Positions 25,727 through 35,192 are shown, counted from the stretch's first letter. The stretch: 64,000 nucleotides of DNA from Arcobacter sp. (GCA_024637195.1 JAGXFN010000003.1:1-64000), one strand, 5' to 3'. A program made the numbers and translations. The notes: generated from the sequence alone by a model not told the origin.

Positions 25727-26002
25727 TTATGAAAAAAACGGGGGAGCGCGGGGGTTTGTCCTCAGGATAAGAGAAGAGACTCTTTGTGTTTCAAAAAACG
25801 AGATTGCACCATAGCATGCGCTGACTTCGGGCAGTGCTACATACTCTTGAGGCACAAGTCCGCTGTCGTACTGCGCCAGGATACAGACCTCACAGCTGCT
25901 CTCATCGTGTTGCGGCATCATCTCGTGAAGAGAGGTTGTCAACGTGGACAATACAAACAACAATGCTAAAAAGGTATTTATTTTTCGTTTCATTGCCGAC
26001 AT
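25727..26002 (-). CDS. small secreted protein with CEVC motif
   Basis: This 91-residue protein has a signal or membrane segment (about 8-26), then HEMMPQHDESSCEVCILAQYDSG. The His/Met cluster and the paired Cys resemble DUF2946-type proteins found beside metal genes. The start may be the ATG at 26002 or one three codons later (25993). It lies between the sensor kinase and the outer-membrane barrel, all on the minus strand. Function unknown, possibly metal binding. Confidence 0.6.
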   Translation of the reverse strand: MSAMKRKINTFLALLFVLSTLTTSLHEMMPQHDESSCEVCILAQYDSGLVPQEYVALPEVSACYGAISFFETQRVSSLILRTNPRAPPFFS

Positions 26003-26020
26003 TTTAACATCTTTTTTCTT

Positions 26021-27199
26021 TCACTCTATGTTTAACCTATCCCCTAAGGCATCTCTAAAACTCAAAACAAAACAGCTCCCCTTGTTCTTTTCGGAGCTGA
26101 CCTGAAGTCCTATTTTCTGCTCCAGGCATATTTTGCGTACGATACTCAGACCTATCCCAAAACCACCGGCATAATCTGTCTTTCGGCTATATCGCTCAAA
26201 TATTTTTCCAAGGCTCTCTTTGTCAATACCGATGCCCTGATCTTCTATCGTGAAGACGCCGGCTTTGAGCGTGATCTGTATGCTTGAATTTGGCAGAGAG
26301 TATTTGATCGCATTACTGATAAGGTTTCCAAAAAGCATACTCAGTTTTGCCTCATCCATCTCAAACATAAAGGCTTCGGCTTCTACGCTGATGCTTACCT
26401 TTTTGCTTTCGCTGAGCTCTTTATAGTAGGCGACGCTTTTTTTTAAGACCCTGCTAATCTCAAGGGCGCTTGTTCTTTCCTCTTTAGACTCGAACGAAAG
26501 GTAGGCCAGTGCGGTGTAGATGTCAAAAAGCTGCTTTGTGCTGATCGAAATATTTTTTAAGATCTTTTCATCATAGGCGCCTTTTTTCAAAGCCCGCGAA
26601 ACGCTCATACTCAAGGCTGTGATCGGCGTGTTCAGCTCATGCGCCGTGTCATGGACAAAGCCCTCTATCTGCTCTATTTTCTGGTGCAGGGGACGCATAA
26701 ATAGCTTGGAAAATATCCAGGAGAGAGAAATCATGATCGCCACGACGAGCGATACAACGCCCAGCACACTCTGTTTTAACTCTTTTATCTGCTCAGGCAG
26801 GGCCGTGGAGCGAACGACAACAAATCTGATATCAAGATGCTGTTGCGGAGTATCCGAGACGAGCACCGAGTACTCTTCTCGCTTCACAAATTCAGCCTTT
26901 TTCGGGGAAAAATCTTCTGCTATAGCGCCGTGCGTCACCTTCGCATTCACATCTATCAGAGCCACACTTACTTCAGCGTCGCTCTTAGGCAAAATAAGTT
27001 CTTTTCTCTTCATGTGGGCGTTGATGATCTCACTTGAAACCGTATCGGCGATATGCTGAAGTCTGTAATATTCGTTGCTCTCAAGCATACTTTTCTGCGC
27101 CGAATAGTACCAGTAGGCACTAAGGAGAATAAAAAGAAGGGAGGAGATGATATACAGGAGCAAAAAGGAGTAAAATGACTTTTTTTCAAGACTATTCAA
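26021..27199 (-). CDS. sensor histidine kinase of the efflux cluster
   Basis: The kinase has two membrane helices (about residues 5-28 and 150-170 from the start chosen here) around a periplasmic sensing part, then the phosphoacceptor HDTAHELNTPITAL, the N box LFGNLISNAIKYS, the G boxes DQGIGID and GGFGIGLSIV. I chose the TTG at 27199, eight bases inside the regulator gene; a longer open frame to 27364 overlaps the regulator by 170 bases and looks unlike protein. It should pair with the regulator at 27192-27839 and sense metal in the periplasm, by analogy with CusS. Confidence 0.78.
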   Translation of the reverse strand: MNSLEKKSFYSFLLLYIISSLLFILLSAYWYYSAQKSMLESNEYYRLQHIADTVSSEIINAHMKRKELILPKSDAEVSVALIDVNAKVTHGAIAEDFSPKKAEFVKREEYSVLVSDTPQQHLDIRFVVVRSTALPEQIKELKQSVLGVVSLVVAIMISLSWIFSKLFMRPLHQKIEQIEGFVHDTAHELNTPITALSMSVSRALKKGAYDEKILKNISISTKQLFDIYTALAYLSFESKEERTSALEISRVLKKSVAYYKELSESKKVSISVEAEAFMFEMDEAKLSMLFGNLISNAIKYSLPNSSIQITLKAGVFTIEDQGIGIDKESLGKIFERYSRKTDYAGGFGIGLSIVRKICLEQKIGLQVSSEKNKGSCFVLSFRDALGDRLNIE

Positions 27200-27839
27200 A
27201 ACGGTAGCCTGCCGCACGGATATTGACAATATGCTCTTTGCCCACGATCTGGCGAAGGTTTTTGATATAGGTCCGGATAGTATCATGGCTCGGCATCTCA
27301 GAATACTCCCATAGATTTTGCAGCAACTCATCTGTCGAGATGACACGGTTTTTATTGCGAACAAGGTAGTGAAGTATCTGGCTCTCTTTCATACTGATCG
27401 ACACCTTTTTCTTGGGTGTGCCTATCTGATGTGTCGTCTGGTTAAAATAGATATTTTCGCCTATTTTTATCTCCTCGTCCATGCTGAACTGCCGCCGTAT
27501 GTTTTCTATGCGCACCACGAGCTCTTCGACTTCAAAGGGCTTGCGAATAAAATCATTTGCCCCCGCATCAAAGCCTTTGCGCAGATAAGAGAGTTCCTGA
27601 TACGCTGTTATAAAGATCGCAGGGGTCGCATCATTAAAAGTGCGCAGACTTCGCAGCAGTTCGATTCCGGAGATACCGGGGACATTGATGTCAAAGATAT
27701 AGAGTGAAAATGCTTCCTCTTCCGCGCATGCCAAGGCCTCTTGGGAGCTAAAACAGTGCCTTACCTCGTAGGACTCACTCAAAAATTCAAGCACAATCTC
27801 TGAAATAATAGGGTCATCTTCTAAAAACAGTATTTTCAT
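27192..27839 (-). CDS. OmpR-family response regulator of the efflux cluster
   Basis: This 215-residue regulator has the acidic pocket LEDDP, the phosphoacceptor Asp in YIFDINVPG, Lys in RKPFEVEEL, and a winged-helix DNA-binding domain with HDTIRTYIKNLRQIVGK and a final RAAGYRFE. It is followed at once by its kinase. The pair lies just downstream of the cusCBA-like genes, so copper or silver efflux control is a reasonable guess. Confidence 0.88.
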   Translation of the reverse strand: MKILFLEDDPIISEIVLEFLSESYEVRHCFSSQEALACAEEEAFSLYIFDINVPGISGIELLRSLRTFNDATPAIFITAYQELSYLRKGFDAGANDFIRKPFEVEELVVRIENIRRQFSMDEEIKIGENIYFNQTTHQIGTPKKKVSISMKESQILHYLVRNKNRVISTDELLQNLWEYSEMPSHDTIRTYIKNLRQIVGKEHIVNIRAAGYRFE

Positions 27840-27917
27840 CTTTTTATCATAGCGAAAAACTCTCTCTTCTGCCTTTGCGGATGGCTCTTTTGCGCACGTT
27901 TTTCACGCCAAATACAA

Positions 27918-28733
27918 TTATCGGTTCAAATCTTTCTCGAGAGGAAGATAGGTATAAGGAGGCTGATAGAAATTTAGAAAACGCGCACTTTTTGTATACC
28001 CGTTTTGTCTGAAGATCGCAGAGAGATTGATCCCGATACCAAGGTAAATGATCCGCTCACTTTGAGGCAAAAATCCGTCCTTGTAGTTTCTAGTATAATA
28101 ACCCAGATGAAGCTCTGTATAGCGCAGATAAGAGTTTCTGACCGCGTCAAAACCTTCTGCTTTGAGCGCGACAATATACTTCATCCTCTCATACTCTGTC
28201 ACCACATCCGCATTCTCGAAGCTCGGAATATACTCTATCCTGATATCGATCCTTTTGGAGAGTTCAGGACACATATAAAAAAGATAGGCACTCGCTGCGC
28301 CTAAGGTGTTCATCACAAAATCTTCATACGAGAAGCCGTAGCTGCTGAAAGAATCGCCAACCTCCATATAGTTCATCATAAAAAAAGAGGAGAACGCGCC
28401 GTAAAATGCGGCCTCCTTCTTTTCATATCCCCAATATTCATAAAGACCTGAAAGAGCCAAGCCGATAAGGTAGTTGGTGTAAAAATGGCCCAGCTTATCT
28501 GCCCCGCCAGACTTTGTGTCGCGGCTGAACCATCCCTCGCTGCCTGCATGCGGCTTGCTTGCTCCATAATCCCAGTTGGCGATGCCCCAGGCCGTGATCA
28601 CTGCCGCGCCGGCTAGATTGGTGTAGAGAATATCCTGTCTGTTCTCATTGTTCTGAGCAAAACGACTCTTCGAAGTTTCTTCAGAAAATACAGAAGTGAA
28701 GAGAAAAGAAAGTATGAACACAAGACGCAGCAT
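27918..28733 (-). CDS. YfiM-like (DUF2279) envelope protein
   Basis: With the ATG at 28733 (GGAG six bases upstream) the protein has 271 residues and a signal peptide. The core pattern ADKLGHFYTNYLIGLALSGLYEYWGY with a following FSYEDFVMNTLGAASAY matches DUF2279 proteins, which carry a His in an H-xx-Y-T-N type motif in a membrane-embedded domain. The C-terminal 100 residues are a separate, probably beta-rich part. It sits between the RND pump gene and the two-component genes. Its function is unknown. Confidence 0.65.
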   Translation of the reverse strand: MLRLVFILSFLFTSVFSEETSKSRFAQNNENRQDILYTNLAGAAVITAWGIANWDYGASKPHAGSEGWFSRDTKSGGADKLGHFYTNYLIGLALSGLYEYWGYEKKEAAFYGAFSSFFMMNYMEVGDSFSSYGFSYEDFVMNTLGAASAYLFYMCPELSKRIDIRIEYIPSFENADVVTEYERMKYIVALKAEGFDAVRNSYLRYTELHLGYYTRNYKDGFLPQSERIIYLGIGINLSAIFRQNGYTKSARFLNFYQPPYTYLPLEKDLNR

Positions 28734-28826
28734 CAAAAGCTCCATTATTTCGCAACATTATATCACAATATAAAAGAACAATAAACAGTATTTAGTGGCA
28801 AATAAGGCGCTCTTCTCTGTCTGGAT

Positions 28827-31800
28827 TTATCTCTTTATGCTTCTTTTCATATAGATCTCATAGAGTATCGGAATGATCACCAGGCTCAAAAGCGCCGATG
28901 AGATGACTCCGCCAAGCATCGGTGCGGCGATGCGCTGCATCACTTCGCTCCCAACTCCGTTGCTGTACATGATCGGCGCGAGTCCTGCCAAAATAGAAAA
29001 GATCGTCATCAATTTCGGACGCAGACGTTGTACGGCGCCCTCATAAATTGCCTCTCTTAGGTGTTTGGCGTCAAAGTCATCCGCATATTTTTCTCGGGCT
29101 TCATCTACACTCTCTTGTAAATAGATGATCATGACAATAGCCGTCTCTGCCGCTATACCCATCAGCGCCAAAAAACCGACGATTACGGCTATGCTTATTG
29201 CGAAACCAAGCAGATCGATAAAGATCAAACCGCCCAAGAGTGCAAAAGGAAGTGTAAAGAAAATGATCAGTGTCGGAACTACTTTTCTCAGTGCAAGGTA
29301 GATCAGACTCGCGATCAGCAGTAAGACCACCGGTATGATCCAAACGATCTTTTCCATGGCAGAGGCTAGATATTCCGATTGGCCGGCCCACTCTAGGCGA
29401 TATCCAACCGGAAGTACTATCGCTTCTAGCAGTTTATTTGCCTCGTCTTTATAGGCAATGGCCGAGACCCCCTCTTTTGGCGTGATATAGATAAAACTCA
29501 CCGGCGTAGCCTGCTCGCTCTTTATAATCGAGGGACCTTGCGTATACGTAACTTTGGCGAAGGTGCCTAAAGGCACAAATCCGAGCTCTGTTTTGATCTG
29601 GATATTTTTTATTTCGGCGATTGAGCGACGTTCATCCTCTTCCAGCCGCAGCGTTATCGCGTAGCGTTCGCGCTCTTTGTACATAGTCGAGACTTTCATC
29701 CCGCCGATCGCCATTGAAGTGTATTCGAGCAGGCTATTTTTGTTGAGCCCATAGCGCTGCAATGCGACTTCGTCTATCTTTATATCGATATAGTAACCGG
29801 CACTGGTCTGCTCTGCAAAAACGGAGAGCGTCTTGTCGAAATTGCGAAGTTTTGCTTCGATCTTACGTCCGTATAGTTGAAGTTCTTGGGCATTTTGTCC
29901 GTAGAGTTTTATTCCCAAGGGAGTTCGGATGCCGCTTAGAAGCATGTCGATACGGCCGCGGATTGGGTAAGTCCAGGAGTTTATTAGTCCCGGGACACGC
30001 AAGGCCTCTTCCATCTCCCGGCGCAGCTTTTCATAGTTCATCCCCTCGCGCCACTGCGACTTGTCTTTAAAGGTGATGATCGTCTCTATCATTCCCAAAG
30101 GTGCCGGATCTGTGGCACTTGCTGCCCGTCCTCCCTTACCGAATACGGTTTTCACTTCGGGAAACGAGGCCAAGATCTTGTCGGTTTTTTGTGTCAGCTC
30201 TTTGGTCTGATCGACAGAGATGCCGTAAGGTGTGACCGGCATATACATAATCGTCTGCTCGTTAAGAAGAGGCATGAACTCCCAGTTAAGTCCCTTGTAG
30301 AGAGGATAGGCATAGGCTAACGAAACTATAACCAAGGCTAACACCAGGTATTTTAACTTTAGCGCGTACACAATGAGCGGATGGTAGAGCCGGACAAAAA
30401 AACGGTTCAGCGGGTTTGCATTTTCCTTTGGAATCCTTCCCTTGATAAAAAAGATCATCAATACCGGAACGAGGGTGATCGAAAGCAGTGCGCCCGTCGC
30501 CATGGCAAAGGTTTTGGTAAAAGCCAGCGGAGAGAAGAGAAGACCCTCTTGTCCCTCAAGTGCGAAGATGGGAAGAAAGGAGACCACGACCAGTGCCAGT
30601 GCGAAAAAAATCGGACGCCCCACCATTTGCGAGGATTTAATAATCACGTCAATGCGCTCTTTTGTATCGGGGACTCTTCCTTTTTCTTTTTCAAACCTGT
30701 TCAGCGACTTGTGGGCATTCTCGATCATTATGATCGAGGCATCGACCACCGTACCGATGGCGATGGCGATACCGCCCAGACTCATGATATTTGAGCCGAC
30801 ACCAAAAAGCTTCATCAGTAAAAACGTGGCGCCTATCGTCAAAGGCAAAACAATCAAAACGATCAAAGAGGAGCGCAGATGCATTAAAAAGAGTCCGATG
30901 ATAAGAACAACGATAATGCTCTCTTCGATCAGGGTGTTGGTAAGCGTATTTATCGCTTTTTGTATCAGGTCTGAACGGTCGTATACCGTCGTAAGCTCCA
31001 CTCCTTCGACCTTAAGTGTCTTCAGTTTCGCCTTAATACGCCCAATAGCCGCGTCAACATCCTCCCCGTAACGCACCATTACGATACCGCCGACGACTTC
31101 TCCCTCTCCGTTGAGATCGGCCATACCCCGTCTTGCCTCGGGTGTCAGCTCAACGCGGGCTATGTCGCCGATCGTGATCGGCGTGCCTCCGGCCTGTGCC
31201 ACGACAAGCGAGCGGATATCCTCTGCATCTTTGAGGTATCCCTTTGCCTGAACCATCCACTCAAAACCATTTTCTATCACGATACGCCCGCCCGTATCGT
31301 TGTTGTTGTTGCGAAGGACTTTGGCGACATCCGTGATTGAAAGATCATAGCGAACGAGATTGTCATTGTTCACAGTGACCTGATAGTTTGGGATAAAGCC
31401 TCCTATGGAAGCGACTTCGCTGACACCGTCGACACCCATCAGGGCATATTTGTAGTAGTAGTCCTGAAGCGTGCGCAGTTCAGCCAGATTCTTGCTTTTG
31501 GAGGTGAGCGCATACTCATATACCCAGCCTACCCCCGAAGCGTCCGGTCCCAGCGAAACCTCCATAGAAGAGGGGAGCTGCGACTGGATCGAAGCCAACT
31601 GTTCTAAAACGCGGCTTCTTGCCCAGTAGAGATCGGTGTTCTCCTTGAAGATAAGATAGATCAGTCCATTGGCATAGCTCGAATATCCCCGCACCGTCTT
31701 GATGCCGGAAATTGCGAGAAATTGTGAGACCAGCGGGTAGGTTCCCTGATCTTCAATGATTCTCGGGCTCTGTCCTGCCCAGCTGATCTGCACGATCACC

Positions 31801-31937
31801 TGCGGAGGCGAAAGATCGGGAAGTGCATCAAGCGGAGTGTTTTTGATCGACCAGAGCGAACCAAAGACCAAAAAGAGCGTTGCCATCAGCACAAGAAAAC
31901 GGTTTTTGATACTAAATGCTATAAGATTTTCTATCAT
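28827..31937 (-). CDS. cusA: heavy-metal RND efflux pump, CusA type
   Basis: The 1036-residue length and N-terminus (SIKNRFLVLM, TPLDALPDLSPPQVIV) match HME-RND transporters. RIDMLLSGIRTPLGIKL contains the Met that binds Cu(I)/Ag(I) in CusA (the RIDML motif), and LNEQTIMYMP adds further Met in the porter domain, arguing for copper or silver over zinc or cobalt. It takes metal from the periplasm or inner membrane and passes it to the channel via the adaptor at 31947-32987. It lies nine bases after the adaptor gene. Confidence 0.9.
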   Translation of the reverse strand: MIENLIAFSIKNRFLVLMATLFLVFGSLWSIKNTPLDALPDLSPPQVIVQISWAGQSPRIIEDQGTYPLVSQFLAISGIKTVRGYSSYANGLIYLIFKENTDLYWARSRVLEQLASIQSQLPSSMEVSLGPDASGVGWVYEYALTSKSKNLAELRTLQDYYYKYALMGVDGVSEVASIGGFIPNYQVTVNNDNLVRYDLSITDVAKVLRNNNNDTGGRIVIENGFEWMVQAKGYLKDAEDIRSLVVAQAGGTPITIGDIARVELTPEARRGMADLNGEGEVVGGIVMVRYGEDVDAAIGRIKAKLKTLKVEGVELTTVYDRSDLIQKAINTLTNTLIEESIIVVLIIGLFLMHLRSSLIVLIVLPLTIGATFLLMKLFGVGSNIMSLGGIAIAIGTVVDASIIMIENAHKSLNRFEKEKGRVPDTKERIDVIIKSSQMVGRPIFFALALVVVSFLPIFALEGQEGLLFSPLAFTKTFAMATGALLSITLVPVLMIFFIKGRIPKENANPLNRFFVRLYHPLIVYALKLKYLVLALVIVSLAYAYPLYKGLNWEFMPLLNEQTIMYMPVTPYGISVDQTKELTQKTDKILASFPEVKTVFGKGGRAASATDPAPLGMIETIITFKDKSQWREGMNYEKLRREMEEALRVPGLINSWTYPIRGRIDMLLSGIRTPLGIKLYGQNAQELQLYGRKIEAKLRNFDKTLSVFAEQTSAGYYIDIKIDEVALQRYGLNKNSLLEYTSMAIGGMKVSTMYKERERYAITLRLEEDERRSIAEIKNIQIKTELGFVPLGTFAKVTYTQGPSIIKSEQATPVSFIYITPKEGVSAIAYKDEANKLLEAIVLPVGYRLEWAGQSEYLASAMEKIVWIIPVVLLLIASLIYLALRKVVPTLIIFFTLPFALLGGLIFIDLLGFAISIAVIVGFLALMGIAAETAIVMIIYLQESVDEAREKYADDFDAKHLREAIYEGAVQRLRPKLMTIFSILAGLAPIMYSNGVGSEVMQRIAAPMLGGVISSALLSLVIIPILYEIYMKRSIKR

Positions 31938-31946
31938 ACGCTCTCC

Positions 31947-32987
31947 TTAGTATAAACCATTGATCTGTGCATCCGAATCCATCATAAAGAGCGCATTGTT
32001 TACGACACGATCTCCTTCAAGGAGTCCCTCCGTCACGACATAACTCATGCTGTCAAAAGGCCTCGCGCTGATTTCTTTGGGCGCATACTCTCCCTCATAT
32101 TCTCCCGCAGCAAAGACATAAAATTTTCCATTTTTTCGGATAACGGCGCTTGAGGGAAGTATCAGATAGGTCTGCGTCTGCAGCTTAGAGTCCACCCGTG
32201 CATACATCCCGGGAAAAAGTTTATGCGCTTTGTTCTCAATGCTCAGACGCAGTGTAAGGGTGGCCTCTTTGGGGTCAAGCTCGGGATACAGCAGGACTTT
32301 CGTCGCCGTATACTTCTCATCCACACCTTTAAAAGAGACAATATGACGTTTGCTTCTCCCTGCCAATCTTCGCTCTTCTTCAAAAAGTTTTGCTTCCACC
32401 CAGACCTCATCAAGATTGACAATCTTAAAAAGTGTGCTTTTTGCATTAAAGGCCGACCCTTTTTCTATCCCTTTCATAAAAAGATATCCCTCTGCCGGTG
32501 CGTAAATCATAGTGTTCGCAGAGGTTTTACCGCTCTCGCTCACGTTTTTTATCTCCGCTTGAGTGATCCCGAGCAGTTCCAGCTTAAGCCTTGCGCTCTC
32601 GAGCATGCTTGCATTGGGGTGTTTTTTTATATAGCTGAGGGTGTTGAGATACTCCTCTTTTGCCCTAAAGACTTCGGGCGAATACACAAGGGCAAGCGGC
32701 TCGTCTTTTTGTATCTTCTTGTAGAGCGCATCGGCATAAAGTTCGACAATAAATCCGTCGAAACGAGGCGCAACCGCATACACCCGGCTCTGATCGGCTT
32801 TGACAAACCCGTAATGTTTTTCTGTTTTGCTCATCTGCTTTTTTTCGGCCGTTACCGTTTGAACATTGAAAAGCTGCTCTACCGTGTTTTCCCGTTTTGA
32901 CGAATCATTCTCTTTGCCAAGCGACTGGGTCTGTTGTGCAAGAAGCACCAGAAGGATCACTCCTGCCGTTTTTATCATAGATCTCAT
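31947..32987 (-). CDS. cusB: RND periplasmic adaptor, CusB type
   Basis: The 346-residue protein has a signal peptide, then the HlyD/CusB layout: KHYGFVKADQSRVYAVAPRFDGFIVELYADALYKKIQKDEPLALVYSPEVFRAKEEY (lipoyl half and hairpin start), and membrane-proximal beta domains with LILPSSAVIRKNGKFYVFAAG. It joins the pump to the TolC-like channel. The ATG overlaps the upstream stop (ATGA) with GGAGAGATAAG before it. Unlike E. coli CusB there is no obvious Met-rich N-terminal tail. Confidence 0.88.
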   Translation of the reverse strand: MRSMIKTAGVILLVLLAQQTQSLGKENDSSKRENTVEQLFNVQTVTAEKKQMSKTEKHYGFVKADQSRVYAVAPRFDGFIVELYADALYKKIQKDEPLALVYSPEVFRAKEEYLNTLSYIKKHPNASMLESARLKLELLGITQAEIKNVSESGKTSANTMIYAPAEGYLFMKGIEKGSAFNAKSTLFKIVNLDEVWVEAKLFEEERRLAGRSKRHIVSFKGVDEKYTATKVLLYPELDPKEATLTLRLSIENKAHKLFPGMYARVDSKLQTQTYLILPSSAVIRKNGKFYVFAAGEYEGEYAPKEISARPFDSMSYVVTEGLLEGDRVVNNALFMMDSDAQINGLY

Positions 32988-34162
32988 CTTATCTCTCCTG
33001 AAAGCTCCGAAATTTTTGCCTCTGCGCGCTTATACTCGGCGATGGCATTAATACTGTTTTGCTCAAGCCTTAATTTTTGAAGCAGGATATCTATGTACTT
33101 AAAAAGATCGCCACCCGCAGAAACTGAGCTGCTGCTCAAGGCAAACATATGTTCGATCTGCGGCAACATTTCGTCTTTGATGACATGGTAGGTCTCAAAA
33201 GCCGAGCGCATCTGCGCATATGCTGATTGAAACTCTGCGCTTACCGCACCTCGCATATCTTCTTTTGCGCGCTGTGCCGCCAGAGCTAATTTTCGCGCCT
33301 CCTGCTCCTTGTACGTCTCACTGCCATACAGAGGAAGAGAGATACCCACGCCAAAGGTCGCATAATTATCAAAATTATCCCTCATAGCATATCCGGCGAC
33401 AAGGTTCACATCGGGGTAGTTGTTTAGCTCGGCTAGTTCGACATTTGCCTGCTCTCGTTTGCTCTCCTGCTCTTTTAACGCCAGGTCAGGATTCTTCTGC
33501 AGATGCCTTGTTCCTTCTGTCATATCCGGCATAGAGACAATGTCTATCTCCATCTCAAGACTGTTTACTTCCTGCGCCGCGAAATAGGAGAGCTTGGCAT
33601 AGGCCGCAGTGATCTTGGCGCGCAGAATATTTTTTTGGATACGTAGGTCAGAAAGCTTCAATGTCGCGGACATAATACCCAGATGATACCCCTCGGATAT
33701 GGAACTGTAAGAGGTATACAGGTCGATAGTATGTTGTGTCAAGACTTCATAATCGCAGGTGAGTGTGTAGACTTTTTCCAGCTCCCAAAGTGTATAGGCC
33801 TGCTCTTTAATCGCATAGACCAAGGCCGCTTTTGCTTTTACCAGGCTCTCGTACAAGACACTCTCCTGGGCAAGTGCGGCCTTTCGGCGACTTTCACGTT
33901 TGCCGAAATAGGGAAGGTTTTGCTGGAGGGTGAGTGTTTTTTGGTGCATCGCCTGTGCCTTGTCCAGTGTGTTCTGGACATAGGCGATCTGCGGATTTGC
34001 GAATTGGTCCGAGGCCTCCACAGCAGATCTGCTGGCTTGAACGCGCGCCTCTATCGATGCCAGAGATAGCTTTTCGTCTAGAGCTCGCTCTATCACCTCG
34101 TCCAGACTCAGGGCATTCAGCGTGCCGATGAAAAAAAGCAGTCCTATTATCAGTTGTCCCAC
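32984..34162 (-). CDS. TolC-family outer-membrane channel
   Basis: The 392-residue protein has a signal peptide and the two repeated long helix sections of outer-membrane efflux proteins, beginning LSLDEVIERALDEKLSLASIEARVQASRSAVEASDQFANPQIAY. It has no lipobox Cys, unlike CusC. It is the exit duct of the CusBA-type pump, and its stop overlaps the cusB start. At 392 residues it is somewhat short for the family (usually 420-480). Confidence 0.87.
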   Translation of the reverse strand: MGQLIIGLLFFIGTLNALSLDEVIERALDEKLSLASIEARVQASRSAVEASDQFANPQIAYVQNTLDKAQAMHQKTLTLQQNLPYFGKRESRRKAALAQESVLYESLVKAKAALVYAIKEQAYTLWELEKVYTLTCDYEVLTQHTIDLYTSYSSISEGYHLGIMSATLKLSDLRIQKNILRAKITAAYAKLSYFAAQEVNSLEMEIDIVSMPDMTEGTRHLQKNPDLALKEQESKREQANVELAELNNYPDVNLVAGYAMRDNFDNYATFGVGISLPLYGSETYKEQEARKLALAAQRAKEDMRGAVSAEFQSAYAQMRSAFETYHVIKDEMLPQIEHMFALSSSSVSAGGDLFKYIDILLQKLRLEQNSINAIAEYKRAEAKISELSGEIR

Positions 34163-34180
34163 GGCCTCTCCTTTTTAAAC

Positions 34181-34585
34181 TCAGATATTTACCGAGGTCT
34201 TGACACGCACTGTTTTCTTCGAAGATGGTGTAATAAAGATATGTAGCTGCCATGTACCGCTCATCGAAAAGTTCACCGGTACCCTGTATTTTCCGTTTTC
34301 TAGGGCCTTGGCTTCTGAGGTACTTTGCATTGCCGGCATTCCGGGCATTGCCGGCATAAACAGTTTTACACTCACCTTTGCCTCTTTTATAGTCTTCTCT
34401 TTTTCAAAAATACTCAATTGTAAAGTATTTGAGCCCACCGTCAAAGGTTTTTCAGCTGTGATCAGCACTTTTATATCTCTGTGCTTTGCCTCTTTTTCAA
34501 AGTCTGCCGCAGGGAGAAGGCCTGTGCCAAGCATAAGTGCCAATAAAAATCCAGAAAACATTTTTAATTTTTTTGTTTGTCTCAT
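34181..34585 (-). CDS. YtkA-like/FixH-like periplasmic protein with Met-rich motif
   Basis: The ATG at 34585 has AGAGG eight bases upstream and is preferred to two codons just before it. The 134-residue protein has a signal peptide (ending near LLPAA) and an immunoglobulin-like YtkA domain with VKLFMPAMPGMPAMQST, a Met-rich surface suited to Cu(I) or Ag(I). It is first in the efflux operon and may pass metal to the pump as CusF does in E. coli. Function inferred from motif and context. Confidence 0.7.
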   Translation of the reverse strand: MRQTKKLKMFSGFLLALMLGTGLLPAADFEKEAKHRDIKVLITAEKPLTVGSNTLQLSIFEKEKTIKEAKVSVKLFMPAMPGMPAMQSTSEAKALENGKYRVPVNFSMSGTWQLHIFITPSSKKTVRVKTSVNI

Positions 34586-34737
34586 CTGCATCACCTCTTT
34601 TGTTGTTTAGAGCATTATAGTCCGTACTCTGTGAAGAGAGCGTGGAGTGTGTCGTCTTTGGGTAAGAACTTTTTTTCATATTAGATTGATTTTTACTTGC
34701 TATACTTGCTGCAAAACTAACAGGCAAAAGGATTAAC

Positions 34738-35151
34738 ATGAAAAACCGTAGAGAGTTTATGAAGTCGTCACTCGTCGTTTCAGCAGGACTTGTTGCCGCA
34801 GGTATTGCGCCTGCCTCAGCCGCAGAGAATACCAAAGCCAGTATCTTCTACTACTCAGCGAAAAATCCGAGAAGATGGGAAGGAAAAGCGGGGAGCCACG
34901 CTCCTGTAGTCACCGTTGAGGGAAATACAGTGACCATTGAGACCAAACACGGCATGTCGCCAGAGCATTACATCGTCAAACACTCCCTGCTCACTAGTAC
35001 GGGAGAGGTTCTGGGCGAGAGCGTCTTTTTCCCCACTGACAAAAAAGCCGTCTCGACTTATACCCTCACAGGCGAGCACAAAGAACTCTTCGCTTTGAGT
35101 TTTTGCAACCTGCACGATCTCTGGGTGAGCGAGTTCTCCATAACAGAGTAG
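34738..35151 (+). CDS. Tat-exported superoxide reductase (neelaredoxin type)
   Basis: The N-terminus has a twin-arginine motif (NRREFMKSSL) and a hydrophobic stretch to about ASA. The single-iron site of superoxide reductase is visible as His54 (GSHAPVV), His71 and His77 (KHGMSPEHYI) and Cys123-x-x-His126 (FCNLHDLW). It reduces superoxide to peroxide in the periplasm. The usual Glu-Lys pair before the first His is absent (AGS instead). AAAAGGA precedes the ATG. Single gene, divergent from the efflux operon, followed by a hairpin. Confidence 0.82.
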   Translation: MKNRREFMKSSLVVSAGLVAAGIAPASAAENTKASIFYYSAKNPRRWEGKAGSHAPVVTVEGNTVTIETKHGMSPEHYIVKHSLLTSTGEVLGESVFFPTDKKAVSTYTLTGEHKELFALSFCNLHDLWVSEFSITE

Positions 35152-35170
35152 TTCCGCGTCCCTCTTGAAC

Positions 35171-35192
35171 GGAGCGCTTGCCTATGCGCTCC
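35171..35192 (+). terminator. hairpin after the superoxide reductase gene
   Basis: GGAGCGC (35171-35177) and GCGCTCC (35186-35192) form a perfect 7-bp stem with an 8-base loop, 20 bases after the stop. No T-run follows. Confidence 0.55.
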
